Notes: a model not told the origin generated them from the sequence alone. A stretch of DNA of 64,000 nt from Vibrio hyugaensis (GCF_002906655.1 NZ_CP025794.1:1-64000); one strand, 5' to 3'; positions 18,355-28,474 are shown, counted from the first letter of the stretch. Program-made: numbers and translations.

Positions 18355-19746
18355 ATGAACCGATACCGCCAACTCGCTGAATTGTTCAAAATTCAAATTC
18401 AGCAAAATACATGGAGAGCAGGGGAGAAGCTCCCTTCAGTGCGTGTCACCAGCCGCAATCACAATGTTAGTGCAGGGACGGTCTTACAGGCGTATCAACT
18501 CCTAGAAGCGCAAGGTTGGGTGAGCGCTAAACCTCAGTCTGGCTATTTTGTTACGGCGGAACTGGAACGTTTAGAACCGAATGACCCAGATAAGAGTCTC
18601 TATCGCACTTCGGTAAACGATGAGTTGTATGAGTTCCTTAAACACCAGTCTGCGCCAGAGAGTATTAAGTTTGGATCGGCATTTCCTGATCCGACGTTGT
18701 TTCCTCTGGATGCGCTTAACCGCAACCTAGCCAGTTCAGGTCGCAAAATGGGGCCAGAGACACTACTTGATAATCTTCCTCCGGGCAGTGAATCGTTACG
18801 CCGTTTAATTGCACAGCGTTATATTCAGCAGGGACTTGTGTTGAGTCATGACGATATTGTCATTACCTCTGGCGCGATGGAAGCGTTAAATTTGAGCCTT
18901 CAAGCAGTGACTCGACCTGGTGATACGGTTGTAATTGAAACTCCGACTTTCTATGGGGCACTTCAAGCGATCGAGCGATTGGGCTTAAACGCGATAACAG
19001 TCCGTGTGGATGCTAAGGATGGTCATTCGCTTGAGCAAATAGAGGCTGTGTTTGCCAATCATGATGTGCGTGCTTGTTGGCTAATGACCAATTTCCATAA
19101 TCCGACCGGAACTTCCCTTAATGACCAGCAAAAGCAAGGCATCGTTGAGTTGGCAAATCGTTATGATGTGTATGTAGTAGAGGATGATGTTTATTCAGAG
19201 TTGTATTTTTCAGAGACGAAACCTGCGCCTTTAAAATCGTTTGATACTCAGGAGCGAGTGCTGCATTGCGGTTCATTTTCGAAAAGCTTATGCCCTGGTT
19301 ATCGGTTAGGTTGGGTAGTAAATAAACGCTTTAACGAGCCGATTCAAAAACTTCAACTCATGTCGACCTTGTCGGGCAGTGCTCCTATTCAACAAGGCGT
19401 GGCGCACTATCTGCAAAATGACAGCTATGACAATCATCTTAGAAAGCTGCGCAAAGAATTACAGTTACGCCAAACAAGGTTTGTGGTTTTAATAGATAAA
19501 TACTTACCTAAATCCGTTGACTATTGTCTTCCTCAAGGCGGGTACTTCTTGTGGCTTAAATTACCTCCAAGTTTGAATGGTAAGGCCATTTACCAAGCTC
19601 TAATCTCTGATAACGTGACGGTGGCGTATGGCAAGCTTTTCTCTGTTGATGACCAGTATCAAGACTATCTAAGGCTGAACACCTCGCTGCCTGTTGATGA
19701 AAACCTAAAACAGGCTATGTGCAAATTGGGTGACTTACTTCACTAA
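18355..19746 (+). CDS. MocR-type regulator (GntR DNA-binding domain fused to aminotransferase fold)
   Basis: 463 aa from the ATG at 18355, which has GAGGG just upstream (in-frame ATGs at 18337 and 18340 are less favoured). The N-terminal GntR winged helix (RYRQLAELFKIQIQQNTWRA, then LPSVRVTSRNHNVSAGTVLQ) is joined to a fold-type-I aminotransferase domain with DDIVITSGAMEALNLSLQAV, FHNPTGTSL, EDDVYSELYF and the PLP lysine in HCGSFSKSLCPGYRLGWV. MocR proteins sense PLP-linked amino compounds and regulate adjacent genes. The target is unknown here. Confidence 0.93.
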   Translation: MNRYRQLAELFKIQIQQNTWRAGEKLPSVRVTSRNHNVSAGTVLQAYQLLEAQGWVSAKPQSGYFVTAELERLEPNDPDKSLYRTSVNDELYEFLKHQSAPESIKFGSAFPDPTLFPLDALNRNLASSGRKMGPETLLDNLPPGSESLRRLIAQRYIQQGLVLSHDDIVITSGAMEALNLSLQAVTRPGDTVVIETPTFYGALQAIERLGLNAITVRVDAKDGHSLEQIEAVFANHDVRACWLMTNFHNPTGTSLNDQQKQGIVELANRYDVYVVEDDVYSELYFSETKPAPLKSFDTQERVLHCGSFSKSLCPGYRLGWVVNKRFNEPIQKLQLMSTLSGSAPIQQGVAHYLQNDSYDNHLRKLRKELQLRQTRFVVLIDKYLPKSVDYCLPQGGYFLWLKLPPSLNGKAIYQALISDNVTVAYGKLFSVDDQYQDYLRLNTSLPVDENLKQAMCKLGDLLH

Positions 19747-19844
19747 AGGAACTGTTTAACGTTTTTTTGGCCTAACTGTACTAAAGCGGTTTACCGGTCA
19801 TGTGCTTCAATCGACTGTAGAGTAATTGCAATGTTGGAGTGACA

Positions 19845-20066
19845 ATGAAAAAACAGTTGGTAAAACATGAAGTAAGATTGATAGCCGTTGCTATTTTTAG
19901 CGCATTTCTGTTGGTATTTGCGCATCTTATTTTGGCGAAGTCTTTCTCGCATATGGCTTGGACAGAGTACACCGCGGCCGTGATCCCTTTCATTATGTTT
20001 GGTTTATGTGTGTTGGGCGTTAAGTACGCAGAACATGCAGATAGAGAAGGGGATGGAGAGCAGTAA
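19845..20066 (+). CDS. Small inner-membrane protein
   Basis: 73 aa from the ATG at 19845, preceded by GGAG at good spacing; a GTG at 19839 is in frame. Two TM helices (about 10-30 and 43-62) with a basic N-terminus (MKKQLVKHEVR) and acidic tail (EHADREGDGEQ). No family recognised. It ends 26 nt before the lipoprotein gene, so the two are probably co-transcribed. Confidence 0.7.
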   Translation: MKKQLVKHEVRLIAVAIFSAFLLVFAHLILAKSFSHMAWTEYTAAVIPFIMFGLCVLGVKYAEHADREGDGEQ

Positions 20067-20092
20067 AATCATGAAAAATTTAGGAAGAGAGA

Positions 20093-20506
20093 ATGAAGAG
20101 TGCATGGTTGCTTGCGTTATCTATGATCGCCTTTGGGTGCTCAGCGAAACAAGATGTAGAACCTAAGTCGGTTACCCTAGTCTATGATCACTCAAAATTG
20201 ACTGCGGAGATACAAGCCGACAATCATTTCGAGGCTCATGTCGATAATGATAAAGAGCGTATCGATTTATCTGGCTTGGTACGGAAACTTCACCCTGACT
20301 ACCAGTTAGATGTCTCGGTAATTAAGTCTAGTAAGACTCAGCATGCAACAAATCAAATTAGTACGTCATTGTTGATCAAACAAAAAGAGATTGAAAAACC
20401 TATTTTGATTGGTGGTGTTTATCAGCATACGGTGGTCAATGACGAGAACAACAACCCGACAGTGACAGAATCAGCCAGTGTGATGAGCGTTAAGTTGAAT
20501 TTATAG
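20093..20506 (+). CDS. Small lipoprotein
   Basis: 137 aa. A lipoprotein signal is clear: basic MKSAW, hydrophobic LLALSMIAFG, then Cys16 in the AFGC lipobox followed by SAKQD. The remainder looks beta-rich and soluble, with no recognised motif. GGAAGAGA precedes the ATG. The neighbouring two-TM gene suggests a small envelope unit of unknown role. Confidence 0.75.
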   Translation: MKSAWLLALSMIAFGCSAKQDVEPKSVTLVYDHSKLTAEIQADNHFEAHVDNDKERIDLSGLVRKLHPDYQLDVSVIKSSKTQHATNQISTSLLIKQKEIEKPILIGGVYQHTVVNDENNNPTVTESASVMSVKLNL

Positions 20507-20546
20507 TAGTTGGCAACGGAACCTATCTGTGAGATCCGCGACAAAA

Positions 20547-20576
20547 CAAAAGACCTCCACATGGGAGGTCTTTTTC
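20547..20576. terminator. Bidirectional terminator between lipoprotein gene and asnS
   Basis: AGACCTCC (20551-20558) with GGAGGTCT (20564-20571), A run on one side and T run on the other. It serves converging genes. Confidence 0.9.
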
Positions 20577-20597
20577 ATTCTGTATCACTCTTGGTGA

Positions 20598-21998
20598 TTA
20601 GAAGTTCGCAGAGCGAGGAGTTCGTGGGAACGGGATAACGTCACGTACGTTACCCATACCGGTTACGTAAGAGACTAGACGCTCAAAACCAAGACCGAAG
20701 CCTGCGTGTGGCACTGTGCCGTATCTACGCAGGTCGCGGTACCAGCTCATGTGCTCTGGGTCGATACCCACTTCACGCATGCGCTCGTCTAGGATGTCTA
20801 GACGCTCTTCACGCTGAGAACCACCGATGATTTCACCGATGCCTGGTGCAAGTACGTCCATCGCTGCTACCGTTTTACCGTCATCATTTGCACGCATGTA
20901 GAATGCTTTGATGTCTTTCGGGTAGTTCTTAACGATTACAGGTGCTTTGAAGTGCTCTTCCGCTAGGAAACGCTCGTGCTCAGAAGACATATCGATACCC
21001 CATTCAACTGGGAATTCGAACTCACGACCTGAATCAAGAAGAATCTGGATTGCGTCAGTGTAGTCAACTTGTGCGAAGTCAGAAGATACGAACTGCTCTA
21101 GACGAGTGATGGCTTCTTTGTCGATGCGTTGAGCGAAGAACTCAAGATCATCACGACACTCAGCAAGAACCGCTTTGAACACGAATTTCAGCATGTCTTC
21201 AGCCAGTTTCGCTACGTCATCCAGTTCTGCGAACGCAACTTCAGGCTCAACCATCCAGAATTCCGCTAGGTGGCGGCTGGTGTTTGAGTTTTCAGCACGG
21301 AAAGTAGGGCCGAACGTGTAAACTTTGCTTAGTGCACAAGCGTAAGCTTCTGCGTTTAGCTGGCCTGATACCGTTAGGAACGTCTCTTTACCGAAGAAGT
21401 CTTCGTTGTAGTCCACTTTACCTGCGTCAGTACGAGGTAGGTTTTCCATGTCTAGCGTAGATACGCGGAACATTTCACCAGCACCTTCTGCATCTGAAGC
21501 AGTGATCAACGGCGCAGATACCCAGAAGTAACCTTGCTCGTGATAGAAACGGTGGATTGCTTGAGATAGGCAGTTACGTACACGTGCTACCGCACCGATT
21601 ACGTTTGTGCGCGGACGTAGGTGCGCAACTTCACGTAGGTACTCGATAGAGTGACGAGTTTTTGCCATTGGGTAAGTGTCAGCATCTTCAACCCAACCAA
21701 CTACTTTAACGTCAGTAGCGGCTAGTTCGAAGTCTTGGCCTTTCGCAGGAGAGGCAACAATCTTACCAGTTACTTCAACAGAGCAGCCAGTGGTTAGCTT
21801 AAGTACTTCGTCGTCGTAATTATTAAGATTATTAGGGACCACGGCCTGAATCGGGTCGAAACAAGAGCCGTCATAAATGGCAAGGAAAGAGATTCCAGCT
21901 TTGGAATCACGACGTGAACGGATCCAGCCACGAACAGTTACTTCACTGTCTACTGCTAGCTGACCTTTCAAAACGTCTGATACAGGCGCGTAAGTCAT
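20598..21998 (-). CDS. asnS: Asparaginyl-tRNA synthetase
   Basis: 466 aa from the ATG at 21998 ([20 protein letters not shown]), the usual enterobacterial/Vibrio start; an ATG at 22016 would add six residues. OB-fold anticodon domain ([20 protein letters not shown]) followed by class II catalytic motifs: motif 2 [20 protein letters not shown] and motif 3 [21 protein letters not shown]. It charges tRNA-Asn with asparagine. Full length and highly conserved. Confidence 0.98.
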   Translation of the reverse strand: MTYAPVSDVLKGQLAVDSEVTVRGWIRSRRDSKAGISFLAIYDGSCFDPIQAVVPNNLNNYDDEVLKLTTGCSVEVTGKIVASPAKGQDFELAATDVKVVGWVEDADTYPMAKTRHSIEYLREVAHLRPRTNVIGAVARVRNCLSQAIHRFYHEQGYFWVSAPLITASDAEGAGEMFRVSTLDMENLPRTDAGKVDYNEDFFGKETFLTVSGQLNAEAYACALSKVYTFGPTFRAENSNTSRHLAEFWMVEPEVAFAELDDVAKLAEDMLKFVFKAVLAECRDDLEFFAQRIDKEAITRLEQFVSSDFAQVDYTDAIQILLDSGREFEFPVEWGIDMSSEHERFLAEEHFKAPVIVKNYPKDIKAFYMRANDDGKTVAAMDVLAPGIGEIIGGSQREERLDILDERMREVGIDPEHMSWYRDLRRYGTVPHAGFGLGFERLVSYVTGMGNVRDVIPFPRTPRSANF

Positions 21999-22185
21999 GT
22001 TTGAAATATTCTCCATTGAGGTAAAAATTCAACTCAACACTTACTACATTGCTTGCTTTAAACGGCTTTGTTTAAAAAACGAGCGAAGCGTTGAATTGGA
22101 TAGAATTTTACAGATTCATCGGGACATATTACCTGTCAATTCGTCAGCTTCAACCTTTATATTCAATTTGGAGGGGAGAAATTTC

Positions 22186-23811
22186 TTATTTACTCGCCCT
22201 TTGTTCCTCAGACAGCGTAAATTGGTTAAGTAATAGCTCTAGACGTTCCGAAAGCTGCTCCAAATCAACGCTGATGTCACGTGTGTGAGATGCAGATTGC
22301 GAAGTTTCATTCGCGTGTCTTGTGATGGTATCGACTTTCAACTGAATGTGTTTGCTCACCTCTGACGTCGTTTGTGTTTGATGTTGAATGTTTTCTGCAT
22401 GTCTCAAAACTTGATGCATTTCGTCTACTACATCGCGCATGGTTTCGGAGAGCGCTTCGACATCGACGGAACGCTGATGAGCAAACTGGCACACATTATC
22501 GACCGAAGTGAGCGACTCTTCACTGCCTTGTTGAAATTGCACGATGATGCTTTCTATATTGCTGGTCGCTTGCGCTGTCCGAGAAGCAAGGTTACGGACT
22601 TCATCTGCGACAACCGCAAATCCACGGCCTTGGTCACCTGCACGAGCTGCTTCAATTGCGGCATTGAGAGCCAGTAGGTTGGTTTGTTCCGCAATACCTT
22701 TGATGACACCCAGGATGGATGATACTTCTGCGGTTTGTTGATTCAATGTTGTGATCTTCTCGCGCACCTTGTCGATATCGGTCACTAGGTTCTTGATGTC
22801 TTCACTTACATGGTGCGCTTGACCTGCACTGGCGGTTGCGACATCAACGGTATGGTTGACCAACGTTGTTGCATCAACGGTCGCTTGTTCTACGACACTT
22901 TGTTGTTGCAGCATGTCAGTGATATTGGTTTGCACTTCATTGGTTTCTACTTGCTGGTTGTCTGCCGCTTCATCGGTAGATTGAGCAACGTCGGTTAAGC
23001 GTCCGGCTGACCCCGCCAGTGAATGCGATGTTTCCTGAACTTTGTCCAAGCTTTGTGAGACCGTATCCATAAAGGAATTGATAGAATCCGATAACTGTCC
23101 AACTTCGTCCTTTTGCTTATGCTCTAAACGTATGGATAGATCCTTGCTCGCACTGACATTCGACATAAAACGCGACGTCATTTGTATTGGCCTAACGATG
23201 ATTTTACGAATCAATCCCATGGTAATTAAAAAGCCCACAAACGCGATAACTGACATGATACCCATCGCAAACATGGCTTGTTTATTGATAAGAGAATTAA
23301 CATGGCTCATGTTGTATTCCAAGCGGATTGCACCTAACACTTCGCCTTCTGGGGCAATATGGCAAGACACACAATTCGTACCACGATAGTTTTCGCTTGA
23401 TTTCATCGGCAGTGCAACCACCAAGCCTTTCCCCCAATCCGCGCTGAAAGGCTCAATCACCAACTCACCGTTTAATGCTCTCTGGTCAATGTCATCTATC
23501 GGTTTTTGATTCGCATCGCCAGCGCCGTAAAATTTAGAGACTGCATCAGCACGAAGTACGCGCACTTGCTCTATGCCTTCTTGAGCGAGCGCTTTTTGTC
23601 GTAGGGTTTCTTTTTGCGACATCGTACCGGTGAGCATCATCATATTTAGGCTATCGAAGTAGCTGCTTGCCTTATCGTGTAGTTGTTCACTCAGCACGTC
23701 GTTAATAAGTGTCTTTTGTTGAAAGTATTGATAGCCAGTCGATGCAGCTAAGACGCAAGTGAAAACAACTATCAGTGCCAGTAACAGTTTGAAGGTAATC
23801 GTTGAGCGCAT
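22186..23811 (-). CDS. Methyl-accepting chemotaxis protein with periplasmic c-type haem motif
   Basis: 541 aa. TM1 at about 8-27, periplasmic domain 28-178, TM2 about 180-202, HAMP, then the signalling coil with [22 protein letters not shown]. The periplasmic domain carries C147-V-S-C150-H151, a CXXCH covalent haem c site, within [20 protein letters not shown], a pattern seen in haem-binding redox or gas sensors. The expected role is chemotaxis to redox state, oxygen, NO or an electron acceptor (inference). It lies between asnS and queD. Confidence 0.93.
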   Translation of the reverse strand: MRSTITFKLLLALIVVFTCVLAASTGYQYFQQKTLINDVLSEQLHDKASSYFDSLNMMMLTGTMSQKETLRQKALAQEGIEQVRVLRADAVSKFYGAGDANQKPIDDIDQRALNGELVIEPFSADWGKGLVVALPMKSSENYRGTNCVSCHIAPEGEVLGAIRLEYNMSHVNSLINKQAMFAMGIMSVIAFVGFLITMGLIRKIIVRPIQMTSRFMSNVSASKDLSIRLEHKQKDEVGQLSDSINSFMDTVSQSLDKVQETSHSLAGSAGRLTDVAQSTDEAADNQQVETNEVQTNITDMLQQQSVVEQATVDATTLVNHTVDVATASAGQAHHVSEDIKNLVTDIDKVREKITTLNQQTAEVSSILGVIKGIAEQTNLLALNAAIEAARAGDQGRGFAVVADEVRNLASRTAQATSNIESIIVQFQQGSEESLTSVDNVCQFAHQRSVDVEALSETMRDVVDEMHQVLRHAENIQHQTQTTSEVSKHIQLKVDTITRHANETSQSASHTRDISVDLEQLSERLELLLNQFTLSEEQRASK

Positions 23812-24295
23812 ATTTTTATAAGTGTAATTGGAACGAATCCCACAATATTAAGGGCTTAGCGTGATATGAGCGATGGATAGGGCGAATGAATGTGACCCTA
23901 AACAATGTAGGGTTATGTAAATGTGATGTAAGTAGGGTGTAATCAATGGATTGGCGCTGCGCCAATTTTTAGACGAAGGGGTTTTACCTAAATTTCAATT
24001 ATTCTTTCTTGTTTAACCGGTTGTTAACCCGAGGTCGTGTAATCTCTTTTTGTACTCTTAGAGTCGTCAAAGTAGGGGAGTTTGGGGTATGTATGACCCT
24101 ATTTCATTTTCCTAACCATTTTTCTGGAATCTCCAGATTTGGCAATCTTCAAGATGCTTGGAGGTTGCCGTTTTTTATCAGTTAATCATTCTGAATCAGT
24201 GAATCGTTTTCCTCTTTCTCATGCTATTGATAAAGGTTGTCATTAAAGGGTGAATTCCTTAGTATTGCGTCTCTTTTTAAAGCCTGAGAATCAAG
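23812..24295 (+). promoter_or_regulatory. 484-bp gap with two orphan hairpins; queD leader
   Basis: No protein gene is seen. On the plus strand there are CCCTA/TAGGG arms near 23898-23914, then ATTGGCG-CTG-CGCCAAT (23950-23966) followed by TTTT. Further on, CTGGA/TCCAG (24124-24136) precedes GGCAATCTTCAAG/TTGGAGGTTGCC (24141-24169) followed by GTTTTTTATC. Both look like terminators without an upstream plus-strand gene, so one small RNA and/or an attenuated queD leader is possible. I found no convincing preQ1 riboswitch motif. Confidence 0.45.
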
Positions 24296-24658
24296 ATGAA
24301 AACAGAATTATACAAAGAGTTTATGTTCGAAGCGGCACACCACTTGCCACACGTACCAGAAGGCCATAAGTGTGGTCGTTTGCACGGACACTCTTTCTTA
24401 GTTCGTCTTTATGTAGAGGGCGAAGTTGACCCACATACCGGTTGGGTTATTGATTTTTCAGAAATCAAAGCAGCATTCAAACCCATTTACGATCGTTTGG
24501 ATCATTACTACCTGAATGATATCGAAGGTCTAGAAAACCCAACCAGTGAAGTCCTTTCGAAGTGGATCTGGCAACAGCTTAAGCCAAGCTTGCCGCTACT
24601 GAGCAAAGTAGAAATCAAAGAAACATGTACCGCAGGTTGTATCTACAAGGGCGAATAA
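24296..24658 (+). CDS. queD: 6-carboxy-5,6,7,8-tetrahydropterin synthase
   Basis: 120 aa. QueD/PTPS fold with zinc histidines in FEAAHHLP and LHGHSF, the catalytic Cys in [25 protein letters not shown], and the KEICT-like [13 protein letters not shown] near the end. It converts dihydroneopterin triphosphate in queuosine/preQ0 synthesis. Length is normal. A terminator follows directly. Transcription probably begins in the 484-bp gap upstream, which carries an attenuator-like hairpin. Confidence 0.96.
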   Translation: MKTELYKEFMFEAAHHLPHVPEGHKCGRLHGHSFLVRLYVEGEVDPHTGWVIDFSEIKAAFKPIYDRLDHYYLNDIEGLENPTSEVLSKWIWQQLKPSLPLLSKVEIKETCTAGCIYKGE

Positions 24659-24683
24659 TCTCGCACTGTATTTCAGACGATAG

Positions 24684-24715
24684 AGGCAAGCCAACGGGCT
24701 TGCCTTTTCTTTTTG
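24684..24715 (+). terminator. queD terminator
   Basis: GGCAAGCC (24685-24692) with GGCTTGCC (24697-24704) and a TTTTCTTTTT tail. Confidence 0.9.
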
Positions 24716-24754
24716 CCCCGATTTGGGTATCAAACGACGAGTTCTCTATTTCGC

Positions 24755-25543
24755 TTAGTAGCCTATTCCGTTGCGTAGGGCGAATTGAACTAGCTCGGAA
24801 TGAGTTTCGAGTTCCAGCATGTCCATTAAACGGTATTTGTGAGATTCAATCGTTCTTGGACTCAAGCTGAGCTCTGTGGCGATCTGTTTTGCTGATAAGC
24901 CATTTGCCAAGTGTCCGAGCACATCACACTGTCGGTGGCTCAGCCTCAGCATCTTATTGTTTTCACTGCTTGTCTTCATATTTGGTTTGTGAAGGCTGCG
25001 GTGCAACTTAGAGTGCTGCCAATAAGACAGCCAGACTTGTGCTAAAAAAGTAACTTGTTCTAGCTTTTTATCGTTCAATCCACAGCGATTTTGGCCAAAT
25101 ATCGTAAATGAAATGCCGCCCCAGCGCTGGCCAAACTGGCTTAATGGAATGGTATAGTGACAGCATGCGCCTTGTGCTGCGAGCATTCTTAGCAAGACGA
25201 CATCGCTATTTTCCAAAGCAGCCCTGTTAAAGGTCTGAGTTTGCTCTGAATTACCAATAAGACGAAGGTATCTTTCTGCGTCTTCAATACCGACTTGCTC
25301 AGCTGTGACAATTTTATGCGGTGGGCGTGCGACGGCGAGGGTCTTACCTTGATTAAAGAACAGCATGGAATTGGGGAACATGGTCATTCGATCGATTTCG
25401 AACCAGTGCATTGCTTCCATCATGAATTCGCGTAGTTTGATTTCGCACTTGTCTGCTTCAGAAGAGATAAGCGACATTGCTTGCCTCATCATAAGCGCTT
25501 CAAAAGTTTCTGCCTCTATTGTCTTACCTATCTCACTGTCCAT
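24755..25543 (-). CDS. LuxR-type transcriptional regulator
   Basis: 262 aa from the ATG at 25543 (MDSEIGKTIEAETFEAL); an in-frame start at 25558 is possible. The C-terminal LuxR helix-turn-helix is clear (RLSHRQCDVLGHLANGLSAK, then SLSPRTIESHKYRLMDML). The N-terminal 190 residues have no visible receiver aspartate motif and may form a PAS/GAF-like sensing domain (LPNSMLFFNQGK, GGISFTIFGQNRCG). Ligand and targets are unknown. Confidence 0.85.
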   Translation of the reverse strand: MDSEIGKTIEAETFEALMMRQAMSLISSEADKCEIKLREFMMEAMHWFEIDRMTMFPNSMLFFNQGKTLAVARPPHKIVTAEQVGIEDAERYLRLIGNSEQTQTFNRAALENSDVVLLRMLAAQGACCHYTIPLSQFGQRWGGISFTIFGQNRCGLNDKKLEQVTFLAQVWLSYWQHSKLHRSLHKPNMKTSSENNKMLRLSHRQCDVLGHLANGLSAKQIATELSLSPRTIESHKYRLMDMLELETHSELVQFALRNGIGY

Positions 25544-25809
25544 TAAAACGACTCGCACGGAATGAATTTTATAAATGCAGTAATTTTACTCTACATTCTA
25601 CCTAGATGATTTTGCAAAATGTCTGTGCATTATTTCGAAGTTCTTGGAATAACGTAAATGAACCCTATTCGGTGAATGGGTGCGAGAGGATGCATTCTCA
25701 AACCTAATTATTACACTTTTATAGGCAGATACACAGACTTTAAGTTTAGGTTTTTGGCGAGCAGCTGTTTCAAATTTGGCTAATCTTATCGCCATCCGGA
25801 GAGGTAACA

Positions 25810-25947
25810 ATGAAAATGATGAAGCTTCGCTACCGTGCAGGGGCGTATGGCAAATGGGTGGAGGTTGTTGTGTCTGCTCTCGTTGCAGAAGAATTAGCGA
25901 AGGAGTACACCGGTTACGGCTGGCAAGCAGAAGTCGTCATGGTATGA
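25810..25947 (+). CDS. 45-aa basic/hydrophobic microprotein
   Basis: Reads MKMMKLRYRAGAYGKWVEVV and ends GYGWQAEVVMV, with GGAGAGG at 25798-25804 ideally placed before the ATG. A 17-bp-spaced hairpin, GGCAGGT/ACCTGCC (25960-25983), follows the stop. The length and strong ribosome site suggest a real microprotein lying alone between two minus-strand genes. The family is not recognised. Confidence 0.6.
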   Translation: MKMMKLRYRAGAYGKWVEVVVSALVAEELAKEYTGYGWQAEVVMV

Positions 25948-26016
25948 CATTTTGGAGGAGGCAGGTGTGCTAAACGACCTGCCTTCAAAGTTCACTTAAT
26001 TCAGATACCCAATCTA

Positions 26017-26484
26017 TCAGTTCAGTGCATGGCGCAAGATCAGCGCTTTTCCACTCTCTTCATAAATCGTCTTTTGGGTGTTATCGAACCCTGCCGATTC
26101 AAACAATCTAATTCCAATGTCATTACTACTAGATACTGTCGCGCACACAGAGCTGCTTTCAGTGTCAATCGCGTAGCCATAGATCATCAGTTTTTGTAGC
26201 GTTGCTTTTCCAATTCCTTGCTGTTGAAAGCGCTTATCGACCATAAGATAGCTTAAACCCAATTCATGGCGTTTGGCGAAGGGAGCGTGTTGGGCGAAGG
26301 CTTTGTCTATCACTAAATATCCGACAATAAGATAGTCATGAAAGATGGTATAAAACACCTCTGACTTACTACGTTGCTGGTAAGCCTGTTCAAATGGCTT
26401 AAAAAATCCTTTTTGATCTTCTTGCACTTCCAGTTGCATCAAGCTGGCAAAATCTTTCAGCTTGGCAGGTTTAATGGCGATCAT
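26017..26484 (-). CDS. GNAT-family N-acetyltransferase
   Basis: 155 aa from the ATG at 26484 (MIAIKPAKLKDF); a longer frame begins only with TTG at 26553. GNAT acetyl-CoA-binding motif A is visible (LGLSYLMVDKRFQQQGIGKATLQKLM, with QQGIGK the Q/RxxGxG/A loop), and C-terminal ASAGFD-like ESAGFDNTQKTIYE. The substrate is unknown. Confidence 0.85.
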   Translation of the reverse strand: MIAIKPAKLKDFASLMQLEVQEDQKGFFKPFEQAYQQRSKSEVFYTIFHDYLIVGYLVIDKAFAQHAPFAKRHELGLSYLMVDKRFQQQGIGKATLQKLMIYGYAIDTESSSVCATVSSSNDIGIRLFESAGFDNTQKTIYEESGKALILRHALN

Positions 26485-26591
26485 GGTCTGAATCTGTTCA
26501 GAGGCGGTAAACACAATACCGCCATTATAGTTGTGGACATTAAAAGGACGCAATCTGGTTCTGTGTGGATTTTGCTATTAAATAGAGGTCG

Positions 26592-28307
26592 CTAGCGGCA
26601 AAGCGGATAATAAAAGCCTTGATGAATGTGCGCACCAAGTGTGGTTAGTAAATGGGCACACTCTGCGGTCTCCACGCCTTCCACGATGACTGCACAGTGG
26701 TATGTGTGTCCCATCGCAATAAGCTGACGTAACGTCTCTACTTTTTTGTCGTCTTGCTTCAGGTTGATAACAAACAAACGGTCAATCTTGAGATAACTTG
26801 GCGTAATTTGACTGATGAGCTCGACATTGTTGTTACCAGTCCCGAAATCATCAATGCTGATTTTGCACCCGATGGCTTTGAGCTTGTTGATGTTATTGAA
26901 GATCTCTTGCGTGTAGTACATCGATGCGTTTTCTGTGATTTCAATCGTCAGAAGTGAACAGTCCAATTGAGCCAATAATCGATATAAACGTGTGAAATTA
27001 CGCTTTTCCAATAGAGAAGGGCACACGTTGATACTCAGAGGAGCGAGTAAGGATTTTGATTTGCCATAGACGAGTCTGATGACCAATAAGGTATGATTGA
27101 TTAGAAATCCATTGGCGATTAATGACTCAATAAACTTTTGAGTGTTTTTAACCTTAAAGCGCGACAGGACTTCATAGTGGATATTCTGTCGATTTGATGT
27201 GTTGTGGATAGGTTCAAGTTTGAGATTGAACTGACGGATAGCCCAAAGGTAAGTGGCTAACGAGCGTAGCTTTTTATGTCGGAAGACAAGCATTAGAATA
27301 AAGCTCAAAACAAGGATGCTAGTAATAGGTCCTTTTACGTAATACACCTCTTTGTAACCGTTTTCTTTGACGTTATACAAGAACGATTGCCCGTTAGTAT
27401 CGCCAATTTCTAGCGCCGTGCCAGTATTGGTACACACTTTCATGCCAGACAAAAACATGCGCGACATATGGCTCTCAAAGCTATTTGATACATTCACGTT
27501 TTTTACTCTGACGAGGACTTGTGCACCGTTAAATAAAAACGAATGGGTTGTATAGCTTTCGTTGTTTAACCAGCTTTCTCTGTCTTTTTTGTTCACTGGG
27601 ACCACTGCTTCTGGCGTGACTAAACAGCGAATGTTGCGCTTGTCGATCATCAATGCTGACTCGACTAATTGAACATTATCAAATAAGCCTTTTAATTGGT
27701 CTTCATGTCCAAAACAACTCTGTTGAGCGAGATCTTGTGCGAAGTTCATTGCATCATCAAAATAGTTTTGCTTAACAATCGTCCCGATGCTGTAAAAACA
27801 AATGGCAATATACAGCGCGATGGTAAAGCCAATAAAGCACAACAAATTCAGGTATAGCGCTCTACTACGTAAGCAAATAGCAGCGGCCATTCTTACGCTA
27901 TGAACGGCTTGCTGGTGGATTCTCGCTTGTTGAAGAAGCCCATCTTTTTGTGCGTGCTGGCTATCGTATGGCACAAAATATCCCTTTCGGTGAATGTTTT
28001 CGATGAGAGACTTTTGGGTCTCTATGTGATTCTTTGTTAGTTGCCTGAACTTTTTCCTTATGGACGCAACAGCGTTCTTAAATCCATTTTCCGGCAACAT
28101 CAAGTGATGTTGCGCTGACAACTTCTTTTCGATTTTCCTCTGGCTAATAGGCGCGTTTAAGCTCCCAAAAGCGGCAATGGTGCTAAGGATTAAGTATTCG
28201 ATTCTGCTTACGGGAATAGAAGAGTGGATGGAGTTATTGAGCTGTAATGAAAGTTCTTTTTCGGACAAGCAAACGCAGATTTGGTTTCCAAGTTCAAACC
28301 TAATCAT
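26592..28307 (-). CDS. Winged-helix/membrane/EAL domain protein
   Basis: 571 aa. The N-terminal ~120 residues resemble an OmpR/ToxR-type winged helix (RIEYLILSTIAAFGSLNAPI, GFKNAVASIRKKFRQ, LIENIHRKGYFVP). There are TM helices at about 155-180 and 330-350, with a periplasmic segment containing conserved Cys (AQQSCFG and RNIRCLV, a CSS-like redox domain). A C-terminal EAL domain follows with LTIEITENAS, ISIDDFGTGNNN, YLKIDRLFV and VEGVETAE. The signature EAL is EVL (YEVLSRF), keeping the metal-binding Glu. It probably couples an envelope redox signal to c-di-GMP breakdown and/or transcription. Confidence 0.85.
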   Translation of the reverse strand: MIRFELGNQICVCLSEKELSLQLNNSIHSSIPVSRIEYLILSTIAAFGSLNAPISQRKIEKKLSAQHHLMLPENGFKNAVASIRKKFRQLTKNHIETQKSLIENIHRKGYFVPYDSQHAQKDGLLQQARIHQQAVHSVRMAAAICLRSRALYLNLLCFIGFTIALYIAICFYSIGTIVKQNYFDDAMNFAQDLAQQSCFGHEDQLKGLFDNVQLVESALMIDKRNIRCLVTPEAVVPVNKKDRESWLNNESYTTHSFLFNGAQVLVRVKNVNVSNSFESHMSRMFLSGMKVCTNTGTALEIGDTNGQSFLYNVKENGYKEVYYVKGPITSILVLSFILMLVFRHKKLRSLATYLWAIRQFNLKLEPIHNTSNRQNIHYEVLSRFKVKNTQKFIESLIANGFLINHTLLVIRLVYGKSKSLLAPLSINVCPSLLEKRNFTRLYRLLAQLDCSLLTIEITENASMYYTQEIFNNINKLKAIGCKISIDDFGTGNNNVELISQITPSYLKIDRLFVINLKQDDKKVETLRQLIAMGHTYHCAVIVEGVETAECAHLLTTLGAHIHQGFYYPLCR

Positions 28308-28474
28308 GTGTTAAAGCGCTCCAGGATTAATTTTTGAATACGTTATCAATATTGAGATAGCAGGTATGTGACCTTCTACGGGCATATCCTAAACTTCTGG
28401 ATATAGTGACAATTTTAGATTTTTTTATAAAGCTCAATCCAGAGAGATTTTACATGGGGAAAGATCTTTAGGCG

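Noticed and set aside
24000..24295. preQ1 riboswitch before queD
   Set aside because: No preQ1-I style stem with an A-rich pseudoknot tail could be found; only terminator-like hairpins.
25776..25973. 65-codon plus-strand frame overlapping the 45-aa gene
   Set aside because: Lacks a ribosome site and is Cys/Arg-rich; the other frame has a well-placed GGAGAGG.
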